Below, piece by piece: positions 57,375 to 64,000 of a DNA stretch of 64,000 bases. Made by a program: the position numbers and the translations under genes. The stretch covers positions 4,159,001 to 4,223,000 of the forward strand of contig NC_068350.1 in the NCBI RefSeq assembly GCF_014633365.1, written 5' to 3'. This DNA is from Diospyros lotus (Eukaryota > Streptophyta > Magnoliopsida > Ericales > Ebenaceae). The notes under the pieces were generated by a model, which ran no database searches, was not told the origin of the DNA, and saw only the letters and a program-made list of their open reading frames with translations. Each line of letters opens with the position of its first letter. The stretch's first letter is position 1.

Positions 57375-59000
57375 TGGATATTTAGTTAAATTTTAGTAAT
57401 ACTTGTGCAATAATGTATTATATTTTATACCAAATCTATAAATAGAAATTCATCTATTGCTCGACATGTTGAGTAACATATCAATTGCTCAACGTAGACA
57501 ACCAAGAGGAAGGGGTGGGACCCAATGCCCCCCTCCTAGCTCACATTGGGCAACATAGTTATTATCCGACACGGACAACAGATTGGGATTCTCGATAAAT
57601 GTATACACAAATGTGAAAAAAAATCTTAATTTATCTCAGCTCCAATTGTTCTTTTGCCTTATCCCGCATATCCAGCAACAAGTTATTTCACTGTTTCTAT
57701 TAGTATTGTAAGCAAGTTATCTCACTGTCGACCCAGTTGGTCTTGTTCTTTTGCCTTTTTAGTAGCAAGTTATCCCACTGTCCCAATTGGTATTGTAATG
57801 TTCATAGAACTATATTCATACACTTTTGCCAAACCTTAGTATAAGATTCTATAACATTAAGCATTCTATTTCAAGTTGATCATCACATGCCTATAAATTA
57901 TTTGTCTCTTACCTTCTTGATGCTGATCATATGAAAACGCAGATGCAATTTTGAGTATCTAAATAACATTTCCTAAAATTTTGCACTCACCTAAGCTATA
58001 AATGGCATCTGTTGCGGGCATTTTAATTAATAGTAGATCATAAATATTAAAGAAATAGTTAATAACCCATAAAATATACCTTGTACGTACGTACTGTGAC
58101 ACACAGAAAAACCCTTCAAAGTCCTAACAATAAAAAATAAAAAAAGCTCCTATCTTTGAATCGTGAAAGTAATCTTCAAAGAATTGAATCTTCTTATTTT
58201 TAATGCTCACAGTTTTTGATTGAATTTTTAAACACATAATTCTATGAATTTTCTTGCTTTTTTTTTCCCTTAGTAAATACAGTTTTTGATTGATTTTCAA
58301 ACACTATATATATTTATATTTTTAATTCAAAATTTAAAAATTACTTTGTTTCCATAATTTAAAGATTAATTAAGAGAGGCTAATTTGTTTATGTTGATTC
58401 AAAGATGAATTTGACTTCATTTATATTATAAATTAATTGACGTTTGCACTTCTTTAGAGATAGATTAGGCCGATTTTGCAATGTTTTTATGTACTCATTA
58501 ATTAGGGTTAGTGATGATATTCTCTAGCTTTTTTTATATATTGTTCCCAACTTTTCTCTACTTAAGGTAAAATTTTAATTATTTAAAATTAATTAGGATA
58601 TTATGGTTTTTTTAACATGTAAATTTTTAATTTTTTTCTAGAAACTATCAAAAGGAAAAGGATTTTTCGTAAAAATAAAATTATAGAGAGGTAAAGTATG
58701 TGAAGTTATAAACTTTGAGAAATTTAATAAATTTTAACCTCTCTTCTATTATTTACCTCTTCGCTTTCTTTATAATTGAGTATTAATAAATATGATGAAA
58801 ATGCTATTTAAACACTTGCCTGTGACACTTTTAATAATTTTTATGCTTTAGTGTGCTGTGTATTTATATAAATAATCATTAATTATACAATAATTGCTAA
58901 AACGAAAATAAAAATAATTTAAATACTTCCTGAAATTCGGCCGATGCAAATAATAAAGAATATGATTATTATCCATTTATTTTTCTTGAGTTCAATGGAG
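57375..59000. other. Intergenic DNA, nothing recognised
   Basis: AT-rich, with short repeats of CAAGTTATCTCACTGT/CAAGTTATCCCACTGT near 57712 and 57767. No gene. Confidence 0.6.
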
Positions 59001-59310
59001 AAACGAATACTATCCATCCCCTTTGGCTTCTAACGGTGAGTTGTGCAATTGGGGTTACTGCACCACCGGCCACCCATCTCCTCACCACACAACCGCCGGC
59101 CACCATCTGCTCACTGCGCCACCGCTGGCAACCCATCTGCTCAACGCGCGACCACCGACCGGCCACCCTCCTGTCCTCTCTCCCTCTCTCTCTCTGTCGC
59201 GACCACCCCCCCCCACTAATCTTTTAGTTCAAAAATTTTTGAAGCCTCAAGTTATTATAATAATTTTACTTATAATTTTAACAAAAAAACCTGTGGATCC
59301 GCCACTGCCT
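59001..59310. repeat. C-rich minisatellite-like block
   Basis: Repeats of CACCGGCCACC, CACCGCTGGCAACC and CATCTGCTCA at 59061-59175, then (CT)n and a C-run. It ends in GGATCCGCCACTGCC (59296-59310), which resembles the right end of AGTGGCGG-type MITEs such as that at 45719. No left end was found. Confidence 0.5.
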
Positions 59311-59454
59311 TCACGTTGACGTCCATCAACGGCCCACCTGCAGGTCTCGAAGTTCTTTCACATGCGTGTGGGTCAATTTCCGTTGCTAATAAAATACAGA
59401 GATGATAAGACTGAGCAATTACTGAATTTATAATGATATTGGTGACGACAGGAG

Positions 59455-59610
59455 GCCGGTCCTATTGTTCAATGGAGGACGAGAGAGGGAACAAGATGTA
59501 TACGTTGTGCAGAGCTGCGTTCTCCTAGGATGCAGTTCGTCCCACACAAGCTGGATGGCAAGCTGTGTTTGAGATTCTAAAATCCACTCTCTCTCTCTGC
59601 CAATAGCCTG
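59455..59610 (+). pseudogene. GDSL lipase 3' exon fragment 1
   Basis: Reads CSMEDERGNKMYTLCRAAFS, then a stop, then DAVRPTQAGWQAVFEILKST. It corresponds to the last exon of the lipase gene at 51879. The catalytic His codon is changed to Arg (RPTQ instead of HPTQ), and the part before it is shortened and broken by a stop. Upstream exons are absent. A decayed tandem duplicate. Confidence 0.8.
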
Positions 59611-62400
59611 GTCGTAAGACCTAGCTAATTCTTGGCTATATAGCCTATATTGATATTGACAAGGCCTTGTCTGCCTTCGTCATCTACTTCTTGGCTATAT
59701 TGATATTCAACTTTATCTCTACAATAGTGATAAATATTGGCGGAATTTAATAATAGTCAAATGGGTTGAAATGTCAAGAACACCCCTGCATTCATTTGCA
59801 AAAATCAGGACAATTTAATTGGGTTTGAACAAAACGTCGCCATTATCAATATTATTACCTGTACCATACATGGAAGCGGGGGGGATTAATTTCCGCTCGT
59901 CACCATATTGTCATCTTCATCCTTTCCAAATATTATATAAAGTTTTGCTTTCACACTCATTAACAGTTAAATATTCTAATCTTATCTTAGTTTGATTAAA
60001 ACACATGAGATTTATAATCATATTCCCCCCCCCCCCCCCCCCCCCCCCTCCAAATGATATAACAAGCAACCCATGGACCCAGAAAAGCTGGCATGTTACG
60101 TCAATGGCTGCTGTTCCTAGAAAATCCATGTGCGTGTGATAAACAATTCCTTCTTTTTTGCCAATGGCGCCATGTCTTGCCAAACCTTGTCACCGATCGA
60201 TGCAGCTCTTCTTCCCTCCTCTTAATTTCTCGACTCTATTCCGCTTTTGCTTCACCGTTTCATCTGGGCTTTTAGTCCTCCTTAATGTTGTCAAAGTTGA
60301 CCGTCCATTCTCCTCGTTTTCATCCCTTTTAACAGGTTATATATGTAAGCTAACTAGTAAGTAACTAGATTAGCCCTTTCTTCTTGCACCTGGGAATTCT
60401 GCTTTTTATGTTTTCCCCAAGTTAGACCTTAATTTGTACGCTTGTTGACAGTGTTATGCTTTTCCAGGGGCCCACGGCCCGGTTGGCTTGTTTTGTAGGC
60501 CCCCTTTTTGTGTCCTCGCTGAGGGCTTTGCCTTACCTTTAATGGTATATATATTAAAAAACAGAATGATAGAGAAAGAGAAGGTCCATCTCTAATAAGT
60601 GATATTTTTCATGATAAATTAGTTAATGTAAGAAAAGATTTGTGTTCTTAAAATACTTCGAAAAATCCACAAACCCACGAAGTTCAATCCAAGAAAAAAC
60701 ACAAAGCAAAGAGTTAAAAACCAAAACAAGAAACCGAAAAATCAAAAGTAAAAGAACTCTCTATTATGCTCTGATGAATCATTGGCAATGGAGGAGATGA
60801 AAGTGGGGCTTCATGACTAAGATCGATCGGTCCAAAACCCACTAAACCAAGAATTAGTCTTAAGGAAAACCCAAAACCAGCCTCAGATCACACCCAAATC
60901 TACCCAAATCGAAAGAAAATAACCCCAACTCAAGAATAAATACCAACAACCACTTGTTTTCTCCTCTATGATCTCTCACTCTCTCTTTTCTCGTTGTGCA
61001 AAAAGCTACCCCATAAACACAATATATGTAGATAACCTTCGAAGAACTAGATATCATCTCACAAAGATGAGGATAAGCTCCCTACATATTCAAAAGAGAT
61101 GAGATTAGAGTGAGGGAAAAATGGAAGAAACAAACCTGGATTTGAATGGCGACGACCAAGTCTCCAATAACTTTAAATAGGCTAGATCAAATAAGATGAG
61201 TAATGAGCTAATAGAAATGAGTGATGAGTTAATAGGCTAAATAATGATAAAGAGAATAATGAGCTTTCTAATGGGTTTAGACCAAAATGGGTTAGGCTTG
61301 GTTCTTGTTTTGAGCAACTGAGTCAAGCCCGTTTTTTTTAAAAAAAAAAGACAAACTTACTTGAACCATCTATCAATCCCAAGTCGAAGTTTATGATAAT
61401 TTTATGTTTACTCAATCTTACCATCATCATCTTGAACTTATTAGGTATTATATTTCTACAATTTGATCCCTTCTCGTACTTCAAACCAAAAAAAAAAAAA
61501 AAAAATCACATGCCCAATTGATAATTTTATGTATGCATTAAGCAACCAAAAATTACACCTAGTTGGTCGAACAAAAGATGAGAGCGTGCACACCAACACA
61601 CGTGTAATTCATATCATTAACAATAATAAACATTGACGTGGACAAAGAACTAATATTTACAAGGATAAAAATATATTTTTAGGGTATAAGTCGAGTGGTC
61701 GAATAAGTAATATGTTAATATCAATCTGATAAATTGTGAATTTGATTCTCGTCCTATGTAAAGGTCAAATGCTCAACCTGTGATTTATCTCTCTTGACGT
61801 AATCGAGAGTATGAGCATTGAGAACTGCATAAAGACGATTATTTCAAGAACAAATATAATTATGTTCTTCATGTTTAGTCTTCCAAACTATAATATGTTA
61901 GTATTACACATTGTTAAATAGCAATATGAAATCCGAACATGCATATAACTCGATTATGGCAACAACAACAGTATACTCAGCATGCAATATAATAGCAAGT
62001 AAGAAACACAATATTGCAAATCCAGAAACCAACGAGGCAGACAACTACCAAAAAATTCAACAAATGGTGGAGGTAAAACCGCAATCGAAGCACACTGAAA
62101 AGCGTTGTCCTAAAGATAGTGGCGCCCTGCTCCGATCACGTGCAAGCTCTGGCGACTGTCCATGTAGGATACAATGGTCAACTTCAGTTAACGATGACCA
62201 CGAACAGTTGAATTTAGCAGAAACCCTCTCAGACACCAGCTCTCCTTGACAAGAAAATTCAAACAGTGGAAACTCGATGCAAAACAACACGGACCCTCTA
62301 GTCTTTTATAGTCAAACCCAAAAAGCTAAACCGCTACAGCATTCACACAGGTAATGAAAGAGGCCAACCTCAAGAGGGAGGTAAGAATTTAAATGCCCTT
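59611..62400. other. Intergenic DNA with a long C homopolymer
   Basis: Mostly AT-rich. A run of about 24 C (60025-60048) stands out. The region 60575-61330 has features of an old LTR (a GAAGTTCAATCCAAGAAAAAAC stretch and a degenerate CTCTGATGAAT near 60770), but no end is firm. A-run at 61489-61505. No gene was recognised; open frames at 61911-62249 resemble nothing known. Confidence 0.5.
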
Positions 62401-62429
62401 AGTGCTCCCTTACTGTTCAATGGTGGGCG

Positions 62430-62565
62430 AGAAAGGGAACAAATTGTATACACTGTGCAGTGACCCTGAAGCTGCATTCTTTTGGGACGCTGTTCATCCA
62501 ACACAAGCTGGATGGCGATCGAGCTGTACTGTTTAAGTCTATAAAATCCACTCTCAACCATCAAT
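62430..62565 (+). pseudogene. GDSL lipase 3' exon fragment 2
   Basis: Reads CSMVGEKGNKLYTLCSDPEA, AFFWDAVHPTQAGW, then a frameshift in the last codons before FKSIKSTLNH can be followed in another frame. The catalytic Asp and His are kept. It matches the last exon of the lipase gene at 51879 and shares YCSM and YTLC with fragment 1, so the two fragments are closer to each other than to the intact gene. No upstream exons. Confidence 0.8.
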
Positions 62566-63795
62566 CTGGTTTTCAATTGTGATTTGCATTGATAATGATG
62601 CCCTCATTTGCCTCTTAATTTGTGGCTAGCTAGCTACGCATGCATTTGATTAATTATGGAATAATGAATAATCTCTCTGTGCTTGAATTTGATTCGCAAT
62701 TCTTTCTTGCTCATCACCTTGTATTACCTAATAAGGACATGAATAATGAAGATAACTATAGTGTTCCTAATTGTATTACCCATTCTTTTATCATTTTTAT
62801 TTTTTTTTAGCTAATTTACAAGTGGGTGAGGATTTGCCTCGGAGCTTGACTCTGGTTTTCTCAAACTAAAAAATGTTCACTTTGGGTGATAAGAAATATC
62901 ATGATTATAAATAAATTTGATAAATAAAATTTTAAAATTGATGTAATAAATATAAATTTATAATAATTTTATTTAAAATTAATAATAATTTACAGTTATA
63001 GATAAATTTATTATTAATTTTAAATAAAACTATTATAAATTTGTGTCTACAACAACATCAGTCGATAAAAGTAATTTTTTTAATTTATTTGCGAGTATAA
63101 TATTTTTCTTGATTGATAGTTACTTTAAAAAAAAAAAAAATTGTTACCCTAATGCAGCAAGATACTCAATAATCATGGGTTCATTTTTGCCTCAACGGAG
63201 GTCTAGGTATCTAGTTATGTTTCTTTGTTAGGTTAAGTCGTTAGGCTCTAATTCATGACTAACATGTCTGTATATGTTAATGTTAGATTAAGGCAAGGTG
63301 AATCGTATGTTTTAGAGAACATATCTGTGAACGCACTTTTAAAATCTTTTTGAAAAATATAAATTTAAAATTTTATAAAAAAATTAAATATCCAGAGCTT
63401 AAGAGTCCCACAGACCACAGTGATGTTTGTGCAAGTAATGAAGGGAAAATGAGTAGAGCATGAACCGACTTTGGGAAGAGATAAGTACAAGCAGGGCACC
63501 CAAATTGAATAATGAATATGTCCGAATGAGATAAAAAAAAATGTGAAAAATGGAAGTGGGAAGATGATGCTTTCGCTTTTCCTGGAATCCCCGGTCATCC
63601 GAATTTTTAATTAATTTTTCAACACTTGGGGCTAATTGATTGCTTCATCTTTTGAGGGAATTTTGTCTCAATATCGATTCTGGTTCCAATTGGCTGTAAA
63701 AACCCACAACGCCAGTACCATTACAATCTTCAAATTCTTTCCTCAAATGAAAATTTGCACAAGTTCTTCTTTCTGATTGACTGTCGTCGAGAGTT
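62566..63795. other. Intergenic DNA and upstream region of the nucleoside hydrolase gene
   Basis: AT-rich. Near 62905-63045 a stretch around ATAAATTTATAATAATTTTATTTAAAATTAATAAT is followed by its near-complement, an imperfect inverted repeat of about 55 bp arms. No other gene. Confidence 0.5.
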
Positions 63796-63850
63796 ATGGC
63801 TTCTATGGGTGATCATCTGAGGATCATCATCGACACAGATCCTGGTGTTG
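63796..63850 (+). CDS. Nucleoside hydrolase (uridine/inosine type), first exon only
   Basis: The exon encodes MASMGDHLRIIIDTDPGV plus the first base of the next codon, then a donor G/GTTAGT. IIDTDPG is the N-terminal calcium- and ribose-binding motif of inosine/uridine-preferring nucleoside hydrolases; in the family the next residues are (I/V)DDA, which fits the split codon here. The enzyme cleaves uridine and related nucleosides to base and ribose in plant pyrimidine and purine salvage (Arabidopsis URH/NSH family). The rest lies beyond the window. A short motif is the only evidence, but its position at an ATG and donor makes it convincing. Confidence 0.75.
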
Positions 63851-64000
63851 GTTAGTGGGTTTTTTTTCTTATTTCCTCCAATCTTTTTGCTTGATTTATT
63901 GCCTTAATTTTCTCACTTGCTTGTGGCTTATGTGAACATTTTCTTGGGAAATTGAGAAGAAAAATTTCTGCGAATCTATTTTGTTGTTTATTCTCAGATA

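Noticed and set aside
61911..62249. 112-codon frame as a gene
   Set aside because: No family resemblance, no supporting splice or promoter context.

Overview
The window is nuclear DNA of a flowering plant, most likely a dicot. The evidence is split genes with GT..AG introns, Ty1/copia and Ty3/gypsy retrotransposons, CACTA, hAT and Helitron DNA transposons, many MITEs, and plant-type gene families (small purple acid phosphatase, A20/AN1 stress protein, subtilase, GDSL lipase). The species cannot be named from the sequence. AT-rich intergenic DNA dominates.

Layout. 1-10.25 kb is a retrotransposon pile-up: the 5' LTR side of a minus-strand copia element (A), a decayed plus-strand copia body (B) into which A appears to have inserted, and a rearranged minus-strand gypsy element with a foreign LTR-plus-PBS fragment where its reverse transcriptase should be. 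10.25-12.46 kb holds exon-like remnants of an unrecognised minus-strand gene and a 5'-truncated LINE. 12.66-14.38 kb is a complete five-exon purple acid phosphatase gene. 17.56-18.04 kb is an intronless A20/AN1 zinc-finger gene. 18-28.5 kb is AT-rich DNA with a series of non-autonomous DNA transposons, including one MITE nested in another. 28.64-32.99 kb is an eleven-exon SLC35F/DUF914 transporter gene. 33.3-36.4 kb holds an LTR remnant and two MITEs. 36.57-44.84 kb holds two broken tandem subtilase copies, the second carrying a Helitron with an internal tandem array of about 240 bp units. 45.7-49.9 kb contains three transposons with clear target duplications, including a 3.17 kb hAT element whose transposase frame is open except for one stop codon. 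51.88-54.82 kb is a complete five-exon GDSL lipase gene, followed by a CACTA element (55.78-57.37 kb) and two 3' fragments of further GDSL copies. The right edge cuts a nucleoside hydrolase gene after its first exon.

The four complete genes belong to unrelated pathways and share no obvious function. The two subtilase copies and the GDSL gene with its two fragments show local tandem duplication followed by decay and transposon invasion. I found no clearly new biological system. The strongest transposon leads are the near-intact hAT element, the nested 3-bp-TSD MITEs, the recurring GC-rich exon-like cargo inside unrelated MITE families, and the tandem-repeat Helitron inside a subtilase pseudogene.
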